This document shows, one piece after another, positions 36,043 to 47,100 of a DNA stretch of 64,000 nucleotides. This stretch comes from Prostheceraeus crozeri (lineage: Eukaryota > Platyhelminthes > Polycladida > Euryleptidae), in assembly GCA_907163375.1 (NCBI GenBank), contig CAJQUW010007057.1:62001-126000 (forward strand), in the 5' to 3' direction. Below the pieces are notes generated by a model, which ran no database searches, was not told where the DNA came from, and saw only the letters and a program-made list of their open reading frames with translations. Position numbers and translations under genes: made by a program. Every line of letters begins with the position of its first letter. Position 1 is the stretch's first letter.

Positions 36043-36663
36043 CTAAAAACTCCCCAAGTGACTCAAAGAATGCTTTACACGATTGGAAGAACCAAGCTTC
36101 TTTGTCCACAAGGCTTCTTTTACTATCCTCTTCCTCCATAAGGATACTTTCTCCACTATTTGCATACCTTCGAAGTCAACTTGATGATCACTTTCAAAAA
36201 CATGACGGGCTACTTCAGAACGCTCAACGTCTATGTCTTTGACTGCCATGATGTGCTCCTTTCTTCTCTCCTCCAAGGACCACGTGCACTGGGTGTCTGA
36301 GCAAGGGAGATGGTAAACAATACCGTAGTTCTTTGCTGGATTTGGACGCTTGCGAACCAGTTTATCCTTCAATGTGTTGACTGGGTTTAAACCAACGTTA
36401 ACACCAACTTGTCTTAGGACACTGCGAATTTTCTCAGACACACCGCGTACATATGGTATGGATCCCTTGAAATCCGTTTTGGGTTCTTCACTTCTTTGGT
36501 TGACAGGCTTCTTGTACCTCCACCATCGAGAACATTCCTCTCTGCTGTAGCCATTGGACTCAAGAGATGCCAAAACCTCTTCCTTCTCTTCGAGTAAAGC
36601 CTCCTTCTCTGAACAAAGGCTTGTAGCGCGGCAGGAGAGAGACCTGACGATTCCTTTGAACAC
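36043..36663 (-). pseudogene. Penelope-like GIY-YIG C-terminal region, minus copy
   Basis: The 206-codon frame contains a basic linker (SIPYVRGVSEKIRSVLRQ). The GIY-YIG endonuclease follows, starting at KNYGIVYHLPCSDTQC, with EERRKEH, ARHVFESDHQVDF and the R-KEA-W helix. The reverse transcriptase proper is not present. It is truncated and differs internally from the plus copy. Confidence 0.78.
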
Positions 36664-36712
36664 ACTCTCAGGATGTGACGAATTGCGATGGAGGAACTTT
36701 GGTATTGTATAC

Positions 36713-37039
36713 CCAAATCCAACAAAGAACTTTGGTATTGTTTACCATCTCCCTTGCTCAGACACCCAGTGCACGTGGTCTTACGTTGGGGAATCGAGCC
36801 GGTCCTTGGAGGAGAGAAGAAAGGAGCACATCATGGCAGTCAAAGACATAGACGTTGAGCGTTCTGAAGTAGCCCGTCATGTTTTTGAAAGTGATCATCA
36901 AGTTGACTTCGAAGGTATGCAAATAGTGGAGAAAGTATCTTTATGGAGGAAGAGGATAGTAAAAGAAGCCTTGTGGACAAAGAAGCTTGGTTCTTCCAAT
37001 CGTGTAAAGCATTCTTTGAGTCACTTGGGGAGTTTTTAG
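36713..37039 (+). pseudogene. Penelope-like GIY-YIG endonuclease, plus copy
   Basis: It contains KNFGIVYHLPCSDTQC, YVGESSRSLEERRKEH, ARHVFESDHQVDF and IVKEALWTKK, a complete-looking GIY-YIG domain. The upstream RT is absent. It shares its stop codon and 3' flank with the inverted copy on the other strand. Confidence 0.8.
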
Positions 37040-37254
37040 CTAGTTCTTTCCTTCGTTTGCTTCTCTTGACTTTTTATGTACATTTTTCGTCTACTTCTTG
37101 TTTTAACAGTAGTCATTTTATTTGTTAATATTGTATACGCAACATGATTAACACATTTTGTATAGTTCTATGCTTTGGCGTCCAGTTCCGTACATGACTC
37201 CTGTTCAGCAATGTGGCATGATCAACTGATGTTCAGTTTCATGACTGCCTGCAC

Positions 37255-37283
37255 CTGATGATGGTCGCTTGGTGCGTCCGAAA
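37255..37283 (+). ncRNA. Hammerhead-like core, right copy
   Basis: CTGATGA at 37255-37261, helix II with one U-U mismatch, then GAAA at 37280-37283 followed by GG-loop-CC-TA, which could serve as a two-pair helix III and cleavage triplet. It is the mirror image of 35799-35827. Confidence 0.45.
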
Positions 37284-37710
37284 GGCCTCGTCCTAATAAA
37301 GCTGTATTTTATCAATACAAAAAGGACTTCTCTCATCCAACTCATAATGTCTGGTCCTTTATTCTCAACAATACATGTATATATTCAGATATAAAGAGCC
37401 CTCCTTGAAAATATTTTGAAGGAAAAACAACTACATGTAGCAACAACTGCTTCTTTCAACCGAACATGTTTCAGAGTTATTCACTCCATCTTCAGCGGTA
37501 TACAGGAATCCGATAAAACAACAGAAGTAAGTTTAAATACATACCAGCGTAAAATGCATGAACCGATATCCATCATTTATGACGTGCAGAACTACGGTGC
37601 TATGTACAAGCGAAAAATGACGTCATCTGAACTCACAGATTCAAGTGCAAGGGCACTGAGCCATCCCTTTCATTCGATATTTTCTTTCAGAAGAATAGAC
37701 TCTAAGACAG

Positions 37711-37860
37711 AGTTGGAAGTGGGTCAACGAAACTTGACCCATGACCCACCTGACCCACGACATATGTGACCCATGACCCACCTGACCCACCGATTTTTCA
37801 CGAAAACATGACCCACGACCCACCACAACTTTGACCCACTTGACCCACCTAACCCACATG
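37711..37860. repeat. GACCCA-word array, copy 1
   Basis: It starts GTTGGAAGTGGGTCAACG and continues with about a dozen GACCCA(C/T) words at irregular spacing. 39525-39680 is a close second copy starting ATTGGAAGTGGGTCAACG. Confidence 0.88.
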
Positions 37861-37889
37861 CTGCAAGGGTGAATGATGTGAGTGCAATT

Positions 37890-39073
37890 CAGGGATGCGA
37901 AGTCCTATCATTTTGATAGGACTCCGACTCCGGGTGTTGATAGGACTGCGGCTTCTACTTCAATTTTCACCGGCATGATTTTATGATTCACTAAATTTAT
38001 GTTTCACTTCTTGAATCTGAACGGTGATGTGGACCCATTTACATCTTTCAAAGTCAATTGAAATCATTGACTTTGATATGTTATTTTGCTGTACCAGTGG
38101 CAAGTTTCATATGATCACGCTTACGAAGATTCTTGAGGTTCAGCATGAAATCAACAGCAGGTCAATTGCTAATTTACCTGCAAACGTATACTGCAACTGT
38201 TTGCAACTGGTAATGCAAACATTACCTCTCCAAGGCTGTCATGACACGGACGATCTGTAAAATAACATCATTTCCATCTGCTACTATCACAATCAGTCGA
38301 TTCCGTTGGAATTTGTTCAAAACTGCAAAACTTTTCATATCTCACATTTGGAAACAATTCCGACTGTATCTCCCTTGAGTTCATTTAATAAAATCGAAAG
38401 TGCATACACATTGGGGATTTAATAAATGCAGAGCTACCACTCTACCCAATATATTTAATCTATGATTATAGGTTTACTTGAACCTACATTCAGTGATCAT
38501 TGCTGTATCAATTATTAATCATTTTCAATGAAAGTTGATCAAATGTCGCTTTTAGTTGGATGCAAGAAACTCGGCTCCTCCCATCTGCTTGATGTGTGCT
38601 TCACACGGTTTTTCTCCAGTCTCTACCAAGCAGGTAAATCCCCCATCCTTCTACAAAAAAAATGAGTACACTTTCGATTTTAATATGCGCCTTGGAGGAG
38701 TCAACAAACACGATTAACGTGAGGGTAAGAGGCAATGTTCTTAAACAAACTAGTATTTCACTTGTGTCTCTGATGTGACCTTTGGCGCGTGGGTGTGATC
38801 GAGGCTAGGAAGGCTTGACTTCTACTAAATCACCGAGTGAAGAGACAATCCTTTCTTTACTATCACGGTTCATTCCCTCAACTATTACAGGCTTTGCATG
38901 CACTGCTGTCTCTGCACTTTTGCTTTATGGAGAAAGTTGACATCAAGGCAGTGACATCTGTGCACGAGAATAAATAATTTGTTTGTATTATATATCGGGT
39001 CTAGCTATAGGCCGGAGTCTGGAGTCCTATCATTTGATAGGACTACGACTCCGACTCCGACTTCGCATCCCTG
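37890..39073. mobile_element. Non-autonomous hAT-type element, perfect TSD
   Basis: The ends CAGGGATGCGAAGTC and GACTTCGCATCCCTG are perfect 15-bp inverted repeats. Flanks are GTGCAATT on both sides (37882-37889 and 39074-39081). The subterminal regions repeat TATCATTTTGATAGGACTCC-like words. The interior has no gene. The same flanking repeat without the insertion exists at 42793-43120 with a single GTGCAATT at 42828-42835. Confidence 0.95.
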
Positions 39074-39360
39074 GTGCAATTTCTTTTTCCGGTATCACCT
39101 TTATTTTCATTTTCATTTCGTTCTATGTCTATCTAGGTAGAGGCCTCGTAGTATCAAAATTATTGTTAAGATTTGGTATGAAGATTCAAGTGTATCAGAT
39201 TACTTGTCATATGATAAATAGACATGCAACCTCATCAAAATTATCTTCTCATCAAAGTTCATGTTCAACAAATAAATACCTAAGATTCTAATTAAATTTA
39301 AACGATTCTGCTTCTTTTTATAATTCTTGACTATCCTTCTTAGTGCCACCTTTTTAGCTC
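39074..39360. repeat. Dispersed repeat, copy 1 (split by the hAT element)
   Basis: Together with 37861-37889 this matches 42803-43110. Shared words include AAGGGTGAATGATGTGAG / GGGTGAATGATGTGAGTG on the left, then TATCTAGGTAGAGG, GATAAATAGACATG, AACCTCATCAAAATTATCTT and TTCTTGACTATCCTT on the right. Confidence 0.85.
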
Positions 39361-39524
39361 GTAGAGAGAGGTTTTGTTAAGTTGAGGGCCCTACAAAAAG
39401 TTGTATATTTGATGTAAGAATGACATTCATTGAAAAGCAGATGGAGTAAGCATGCGTAACGTGTGAATATTACTATAATATTATTATAATTCAAGCTTAC
39501 ATTACATATAGATGAACTGATATC

Positions 39525-39680
39525 AGAATTGGAAGTGGGTCAACGAAACTTGACCCATGACCCACCTGACCCACGACATATGTGACCCACGACCCACCGA
39601 CTTTTCACGAAAACATAACCCACGACACACCTGACCCACGACCCAACTGACCCACCACAACTTTGACCCATTTGACCCAC
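39525..39680. repeat. GACCCA-word array, copy 2
   Basis: Near-identical to 37711-37860 at its start, then variable in word number. It abuts the element beginning at about 39680. Confidence 0.88.
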
Positions 39681-39897
39681 CCTCCACAAGCCAAATGACG
39701 TGATTATGTCGTCTACTAGACGTCTAATTTCCCGTCTTGCTTAGTTGTCTTAAAGTCGTAAATAATGACCGATGTGTGTCGAGATTAAGACGACTTGATT
39801 AGACGATATAGCGACGATACTTAGACGTCTTAGAAATACCTATATAATTTCTTCTAATCGTCGAAGCTCAAGAATCCAGAAACATTTTATTGATCAA

Positions 39898-40041
39898 TTA
39901 CAATTGTTTTGAAGTTCCACCGGAAATTATGCTCTGCACTATGGTCGACTTCCTCTTGGCGATCTGACCCATTCGCTTGAGCACTTCCCCCGAAAGTTTG
40001 TCGATCACTTTTATTTCCTCAGTAGTTTGAATTCGGCGAAT
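39898..40041 (-). CDS. Terminal coding exon of an unnamed gene in element A
   Basis: On the minus strand a good acceptor (TTTATTGCAG) is followed by 47 open codons, starting IRRIQTTEEIKVIDKLSGEV and ending GGTSKQL, then TAA. An AATAAA overlaps a few bases downstream (TTGATCAATAAAATG). The layout acceptor-exon-stop-polyA signal supports a real last exon. The protein is unrecognised. Its upstream exons were not found in this copy, which is probably internally deleted. Confidence 0.5.
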   Translation of the reverse strand: MRRIQTTEEIKVIDKLSGEVLKRMGQIAKRKSTIVQSIISGGTSKQL

Positions 40042-40495
40042 CTGCAATAAACAGAAGAAATGCTTCATTATTCAGGTAGAATAGGAAACTTAAAAACTTG
40101 AGAAAAATTTTGACTTTTGATTTATTTCAAAAGTTTGCGGAAAATAGAGGGAGCGCTTCACTACTGTCTACTCTAGCATAACTCATCAGATAGAATTATT
40201 TTTATCAATTCATATTCCTTCTCTATCGCAGGAAACAAACGATATTCGTAACCATCGTTGTCAAAAACATATACGAACTTACCTTTCAATTTGTAACTTA
40301 TTACATTGCTACATTATCTTCAAAGTCTTCTACATTGTATGTATGTGATATCCTAGTCAATCGAAAACATCAATTGATTTTTGAAAACTTCTGATTCTAT
40401 TGATTATTCAAAACTAAGATGTTCTATATTCGATATTTTCTTCTGCTTCTTTGGAAATATATGTAAGTAATCAGAAATGTATTAACTAATAACAC

Positions 40496-40705
40496 TAGAA
40501 GTGCCATTATCCCTTCTATGCATATAGCTACGAGGCAACGTATTGCGACAAATCAGTCAGTATGTCTGTGGTAACTCTGACAGATCAATATGTAATAGAT
40601 TTTGACCCGAATCGGAGGGAAATATCAACTAATCAACCGAAGGCCGTTTTGGCAAACACTTCGGGCACAGCAATAAAGCCAAACCAAAGTCCCGAGGTCC
40701 CCTAA
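40496..40705 (+). other. Possible exon-like frame, unrecognised
   Basis: Open from 40496 to a TAA at 40705, it reads through HYPFYAYSYEATYCDKS and DQYVIDFDPNRREIS to QSPEVP. The codon usage looks coding-like, but there is no family match. The preceding CACTAGAAG resembles a piggyBac terminus, so this could be part of an insertion. Confidence 0.25.
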
Positions 40706-40717
40706 GAGCGAAGAAAT

Positions 40718-42010
40718 TCGCAACAAATTAATTGATATCAGATGACGCTATATAGTTTTATTGACAACAAAATCATTTTTCTTTTATTTTTTGCGATTTC
40801 ATTAAGCTTCAACATTTAAATCATATAATTTCGTGAAAATATAACTAATACAGCATAATGTAGTTAATTCACTTAAACTTAGGCAATGAAAGGAGTATAT
40901 GTAAACATCTCACCTGCAGCTCTGGCAATTGATGATGTTAATCATCCAAAAACATTTTGTTGTCAGAATGCATCAAACTATTGTCTTGTTTCTCACGAGA
41001 TGACACTCAAAGCCCTGGTTTTCAGCGACGAAGGTAGGAGATAAAGTCAAGTCACTAAATATGAGGTGAACCAAATCACAATATATTTTGCAAGATGATA
41101 ACGGCAAAAGCCTAGTCGGCGACTTGAAAATACAAAATAAATGATCTGTAAATTGATTGTGGAGGTCGAATATGGTTCGCGGATATGAGTTCCTCTAAAT
41201 GTCCAAAGAAAAGATGGTGATCAAGGCGTCGTTCAAGAAAATTTGGTCTAAGTCGTAGACGTTTCACTAAAACCGTAATGCTAGATATGAATCACGTTCG
41301 ATGCGCAGAGTAGCCAGGAATGAAATGAAGACCGTTTGCACGTTTCCTTTCTCGCTGTCATGTGATTATCAATGGTGACGCGCGCGCGTCGATTGAAGGT
41401 CAGTCGCTCAGGCGGGAGTGGGGAAATAATCTGTGCGCAGTTCTCCTCTATTCGGAAATGAAATGCGATGGGTATACACTGACCGCTTTATCTTAACGCT
41501 GCGTAAATCATCGAAAGACAGACAGTCCATGCATCGAATTAGCACAGCCGTAAAAAAGACTTACTGCATGATAATCTTAAAATGTTGCAATTATAATCTA
41601 TTCCAAATGCAGTGTCAAAATTGTGATTCTTCAGATGTCAACCATGAATCCTATTAATATAAGAGATGCATGGGTAGAAATTAATGATGAATTTTTACTT
41701 TATATTATTTTCGAAGATAAGCAATTCAAAAATAAAACATGAGAGAGAGAGAGAGAAAGAGATGAAGCAAAGCTAGATTCTGATACATGAGGCGAGAAAA
41801 GAAATGAAGGAGGAAGATAAAGATGATAATTGAAGAGAATTAATCAAGGAAGAAGTATAAAAAGAAGTGATGAGGAAAGAGAAGAAGAAGAGGAAGATAA
41901 AGGTGAGAAATGAGGAGACAGAGAAGAGAAGGAAGAAAATGAGGAGAAATCAAGAGAGAGAGTGAAAAGAAGAGAAATGCTCAGAAAGAAGAAAATCTCG
42001 GTGAAATCAC
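40718..42010 (+). repeat. Shared core, copy in element A
   Basis: It matches 52940-54345 in inverted orientation nearly throughout and 51040-51625 in part. Landmarks are AAATTAATTGATATCAGATG, CCCTGGTTTTCAGCGAC, GGAGATAAAGTCAAGTCACT, a GC-rich CpG-containing block near 41290-41440, and a purine tract at about 41738-42000. Confidence 0.9.
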
Positions 42011-42792
42011 CGAGATAAATAAAGACAATAAGTATCAAATATCCATATATTATATCTTTGATTTGAATACAATGAGCATGATGCACAAAGTGACGTCTCC
42101 AAAGACTTTTTTATGTAGCCAACGTACATATTTTTTAAGTTTTCAACGCATTTTATTTATCTTACTTATATAACCCTGTGAAACTGGAAAACAGTGCAGG
42201 CAACGGAGGCACTTCACTAAGATGTGGTGTGTTAGCAACGTTCAGGCAACGTGTAAGCAACTGGTCAAAAACAACGGTGTTTCAGCAACCTCGAGGCAAC
42301 ATCAAGGCAACTATGTAAAAAATGATCGTGTTTCACCAACGTTTTGGCAACGTGTAGGCAACCATTTTTGACAACCGGCAACCAAAGGCAACCGTGGCGT
42401 CGTTCAGGCAACGTTGCCGACACCAAGTATGGCTCATTGGGTGCTTTGTATTTTTATTCCTGGCTCAAACCATACTTCAAATGTGCGATTCTAGACAACT
42501 TGTAAATAATAGAAGTGTAAATACAGGTTCAAATTTTGTCGATAATTAGACGACTATATGACGACTCAGATCGCACGAGTTACTTAGTCTAAAAATGGTC
42601 TACCTTTCTTCAATTTTAGACCACCTACAAATTCATTTTTATTGCATCCTGAAGTTCAAAGTAACTAGTATGTGTTCTCTAGACACCGGTGAGCTCAAAA
42701 AAATATACAAAATTGCATCTTAAGATTCGAGAAAAAGATTAGACCAGTAGACGACTTTTCGTCCAGATATGGACGTCTAAAATGTTTATGGG

Positions 42793-43120
42793 ACCTGACC
42801 CACAAGCTGCATGGGTGAATGATGTGAGTGCAATTCCTTTTCTGGTAGTATCTTTAGTTTCATTTTCATTCAAGATTCTAGGTCTATCTAAGTAGAGGTC
42901 TCGTGGTAACAAAATGTTGTTTAGATTTAGATTCAAGTGCATCAGAGCACTTGTCACATGATAAATAGACATGTAACCTCATCAAAATTATCTTATAATC
43001 AAAGTTCATGCACCAGAAATGCCCAAGGTTCTAAAAAATTGAAGTGATTCTGTTTCTTGTTATTTAATTCTTGACTATCCTTTTTAGTGCTACCTGTTTA
43101 ACTCGTAAAGAGATGATTAG
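42793..43120. repeat. Dispersed repeat, copy 2 (hAT-empty)
   Basis: Second copy of the repeat at 37861-37889 + 39074-39360, lacking the hAT insertion. It gives the pre-integration state of that site. Confidence 0.85.
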
Positions 43121-43124
43121 TTAA

Positions 43125-43184
43125 CACTAGAATTACCGGAGAAAAAGTAAACCGACTTTTACCGTGGTGTCAAATTTGACACCA
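43125..43184. mobile_element. piggyBac-type left terminus
   Basis: TTAA (43121-43124) is followed by CACTAGAATTACCGG. Forty bases on there is a perfect 20-bp palindrome TGGTGTCAAATTTGACACCA (43165-43184), the same design as the palindromes of the element at 16091. The right end was not found. Confidence 0.65.
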
Positions 43185-43336
43185 ATGTATTTTTTGTTCT
43201 CAGTCAATAGCATAAGTCATTGAACAACGATTTTTTAGTTATAAAAGAAAATGATCTAAATAATCGATTGTAGTAGAGCTATAATTGCTTCAGATAGCTA
43301 CCGAATCTATCAGAATTGAATGAGCGTATAGGCCCA

Positions 43337-43560
43337 GTAAACATGTGACGTCAGCGGGATGTCATGACGACGTCATTCCAGGATGGCCCACGTACGTCTT
43401 ATTTGACAGTAAAAAAGACGTCACAGTGGAAGCATTACAGGACGTCAGTCTGACATCCCGCCGGAACATCCAACGTACGTCTTCAAAGTGCTCCTACGAG
43501 ACGTCCTAATGAGTCACTTGACATCGTGACAGACATCCCATTACCATACTTAAAACTAGT
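43337..43560. repeat. Terminal array of GACGTC/ACGTC words, single end
   Basis: It starts GCCCAGTAAACATGTGACGTC, matching the start of element B's inner unit at 52720 (GCCCAGCAAACATATGACGTC with one interruption). It continues with about eight ACGTC words. No partner end was identified. Confidence 0.7.
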
Positions 43561-44142
43561 TTCAATTATTTACCCAATTATGAAGATAACGAAAACATTG
43601 GAATCATCTGTGGATATTGATATATATTTTCGCAAATTATCTAAGTTCTGTTTGCATACACGTTCCACTTGAGACAAAAGCAGACGCTGATAAATTTCGG
43701 ATCCTTCTTCGATATTCCATTGACCTTTTGTAAGCACAACGTACCTGAAGTAAGAAACCGCAAAATTTTAATTAGATCACAAAAATTACGTACACGTAGG
43801 CATACATATACAACGCTCAAAAGAGAAATCACTATATTAGAATATCAATATCTAATATGAAGAAATTGCTCATCAGAGGTATCGAAATGCATGCCTATTG
43901 AATTTGAGTCACCGTAGAGAAGATGCTTCGACATGTAGGCATATAGGGCCGACATTGAATATGAACAATATATAATTCTGTATAGTTCGTAAAATATAAA
44001 ATTTCTTTCATTGACATGAGGCACAACTAATCAAAAATAAAAGTTTCTTCATGCTTGCTGCCTAAAATCTAGAGGCTATCGAAGCTAAATTATAAATTGA
44101 AGACATAATTAGAAACTAAAATTAGACTAAAATTTAAAAAAA
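43561..44142. other. No gene
   Basis: AT-rich sequence between two array-ended elements. The two overlapping short frames on opposite strands (43641-43860) have no support. Confidence 0.45.
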
Positions 44143-44150
44143 ACATCATA

Positions 44151-47100
44151 CCCCAAGTAAAAAATGACGTTTTTTCAACGGTTGAAATTATCGTTGAAAA
44201 CTAACCAAAAATCAACTTGGTATGACAAACGTTGAAAAAACGTTGAATAAACGTTGCTAATAAACGTACGGTTGATATCATCGTTGAAAACAAACCAAAA
44301 ATCAACTTGGTGTGAAAAACTTTGAAAAAACGTTGAATAAACGTTGATTAAACATTTTAATTGTTTCTGCGGATATAAGCCCTAGATGACCGTTTTTGGA
44401 TAAAACATGGATAATGCATGCATCATGGATAAATCCTATCAAAAAGTATCGTTACATATTAAGTAAAATGGTCTTTCTTTGGAATAAGAATGGCTATATG
44501 CTACTAATAATATTTAACACTGTGAAGAGTGGGAACTGTATATAAAATTTGCTCTAAATAATAATTTGGAATTGTACATGGTTAAAACATCGATCATCCA
44601 TGTACGTGGATAAAATATAACTAAAAGAGCGTTTCATTGTCCATTTGAATTAGATACCGACTTTAACTAATAATATTGATGCTGTAAGAAGTGACATAAA
44701 TACATTTAAATAACACAAAGAATCGCTCATGGATACAACATTGACATATGAAGCATGCGTATATACTATTATTTCGAGTATTTTATATACATGTGTTCTT
44801 TTTATTTGATGAAATTTTGTAGACATACAGAAAAAAATGTTGAAGTCACCCGAATATCTACTTTATGCCTGTATAAAATAGATATTCGGGTGACTTCATC
44901 ATCTCCCTCTCTCTTTCTCACTCACTCTGTCCCCTTTTCTTCTTCCTCTCATATTTCATCATCGTTCACACTCACTACATGTATACTGTATAGCTACTAT
45001 AGCAACAACATCAATCAACACTGACGTACGAATCAGGTCAACAATTACACGTGGCATATATTCTCAAAGGGAGCCTAAGTAATTCTACTGACGCACATTT
45101 TGCTTCTCAAATCGAAACATCTGTCAATTGAAATCTATAAGCTCCACGTATACCGTACCCATCAGCATGTCGATTTTGATCGATTTGCTCGTGTGTTCGC
45201 CAAATTGCTTGGCTAACAATTTGCAAAACTTTTGATATTAAATCAGTGTGTGCTGGACCAAACAATTGCATAAGCATCCAGCTCCATCTGCGTAATCGTA
45301 TCTCGCTTCTATAACTTTCCGTCACTTAAGGAAATTCGATCGCCACGCGCACGCAGCTGAGGGAGTTCAGTCACATTGTCGGCAGCCTGTGATGGCCGTG
45401 GCCGCATCTGCGTGCAGACTGAGAAGTAGTGGTCGATAATATTCTCCCGCTGCAAATTGTTGATGCCTGTGACTCATAGTCCCTGCTTCTAATTATTGTC
45501 CGCCCATGACGTGAAACAGAAGGCTGCGCAAGTCAGGCGCAGTAGCTTGTGCACTCTTCGCGCTCGTGGTCTACGTGTGCTGCTTGCTATTACAAAAGTC
45601 AGCGCATTAAGAGGATATTTCTACTTACACACCGTTATTTAGTCATCGTCTACGTTTTTTATCATACTTCGTTATCATGCACAATACATGGAGCACAATC
45701 TACTTATGACTACCTCACTGACCTGCAATGTGTCCAGTTATGTGGATTTACCATCAATTCTCTTTCAATTATCAACAAATCGAAAATGAAGAGCGCTCGT
45801 ATGTAGTCAGTGAGTTCTTCTACTCACTGAAGCCATCAAGTTCCTTTGATTCATGTATCAGAATTATTGAATTAAAAATGCATCTATTGGATCAGACTAC
45901 AGAAAAAGGGTAAGTTTCTAAATGTTTTCAGATTTAGCTTGTCAATTTTGTTTCAGCATTTAACGGCAAGTCTAGGTACATGTATTTGGAAATCCCAAAG
46001 ACAAAAACGAAGGAGAGATTTGGGCATGGATTTGGGTTCATTGATCATGAACGTATAGACCTTTCTATTAGTGATTACTGTTATATCTGCTCTTACTTTT
46101 ACAAATGCTAAAAAGTTATAAGCGTCATACTTCACATAATTTACTGGTAACAACAAAATATCTCAATTACTCTTAGCTGTGTAGCAGACTTATCACAAGG
46201 AGTCCTACCAATACTTTGAATTCATTTGTGTGATGAAAAAAAGTGATGTCACATGCTCAAGGCTTATTTACTTCGAATTCAATATGCGAAATTGAGTTGT
46301 GCATTTCTATCAGTTTTCAAGTCGACGTTTCTCGTTGAAAAATCGATTAAAAGTGTCGATGAAAAGAATTATTATTGTATCATGAAAAGAATTATAATTA
46401 AATGGAATTATGTTGAAATGATATTATATTATTTTTAAATCCGTAATTTATGATTGCTTGTATTTAAAATAGCACAAACATCTGGGCATGTTGAGACAGA
46501 GTAGTTGCATGCTAAAAATTTGAGAAACTATGAGCATGAAAGAATTTGATTAGCGCAATAAAACCCATTGTAATTTAGCACTTCAATAATTAGATGTGTA
46601 TCAGGCTACAGGCCTACTTATGCTATAGCATTAATATTTGGATGACAAATAATTGAAAAAGTTTTTGAGACAGTCTAACATGCGGCAAGACCTAAAAATT
46701 CTATTTCAGGACCGCAAAAAGTTTAGGTGGATAATGTTTTTATCAATTTCGACAATTATTATTGCTATTCGATTTCTGTTTAAGTGTATAATTTTTCTAT
46801 TGTTTCTTAAAGATGCATCCATCAAGGAAACATGTGTAAATAGGTCATTATTTCAATTTTAATTTACATTGAATTGAATTGAAAACCTGTAGCTATCGCC
46901 TGTGGTAATTACTTACTTCAGAATTGCCACATTTAAAAAAATACCATCAATTTGATATTTCAAGTCGTTTGAGAAAAATAATCAAGCACACAAAAGGTAT
47001 AGATGCTACACCACGAACTACACGTTGTATACGGCTACATGCACACCGTATAATTATGCGCACAAGACTAGTTTTGTGTTAAAGCCCTACAATGGGTTTA

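Larger units (their letters stand above)
35736..37346. mobile_element. Two Penelope-like fragments in inverted orientation
   Basis: Arms of about 610-630 bp (35736-36341 minus, 36713-37346 plus) are near-identical inverted copies around an axis near 36541. Each encodes the C-terminal end of a Penelope-like protein and then a 3' region ending in AATAAAGCTG and CTTTTTGTATTG words. The minus-strand copy extends further upstream. Inverted and partial pairs are characteristic of Penelope-like insertions. Confidence 0.8.
39680..42792. mobile_element. Element A: GACGTC-word ends, shared core
   Basis: The left end (39680-39850) and right end (42480-42792) carry opposed words such as GTCGTCTACTAGACGTCTAA and AGTAGACGACTTTTCGTCC. 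The terminal CCC...GGG and the interrupted GACCCA repeat outside suggest insertion into that array, which makes the target duplication ambiguous (TTGACCCA against CTGACCCA). Inside are a terminal exon (39898-40041), a core shared with elements B and C, and a second array of GCAACGTT-like words (42190-42440). The last may be one end of a nested element. Confidence 0.6.
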
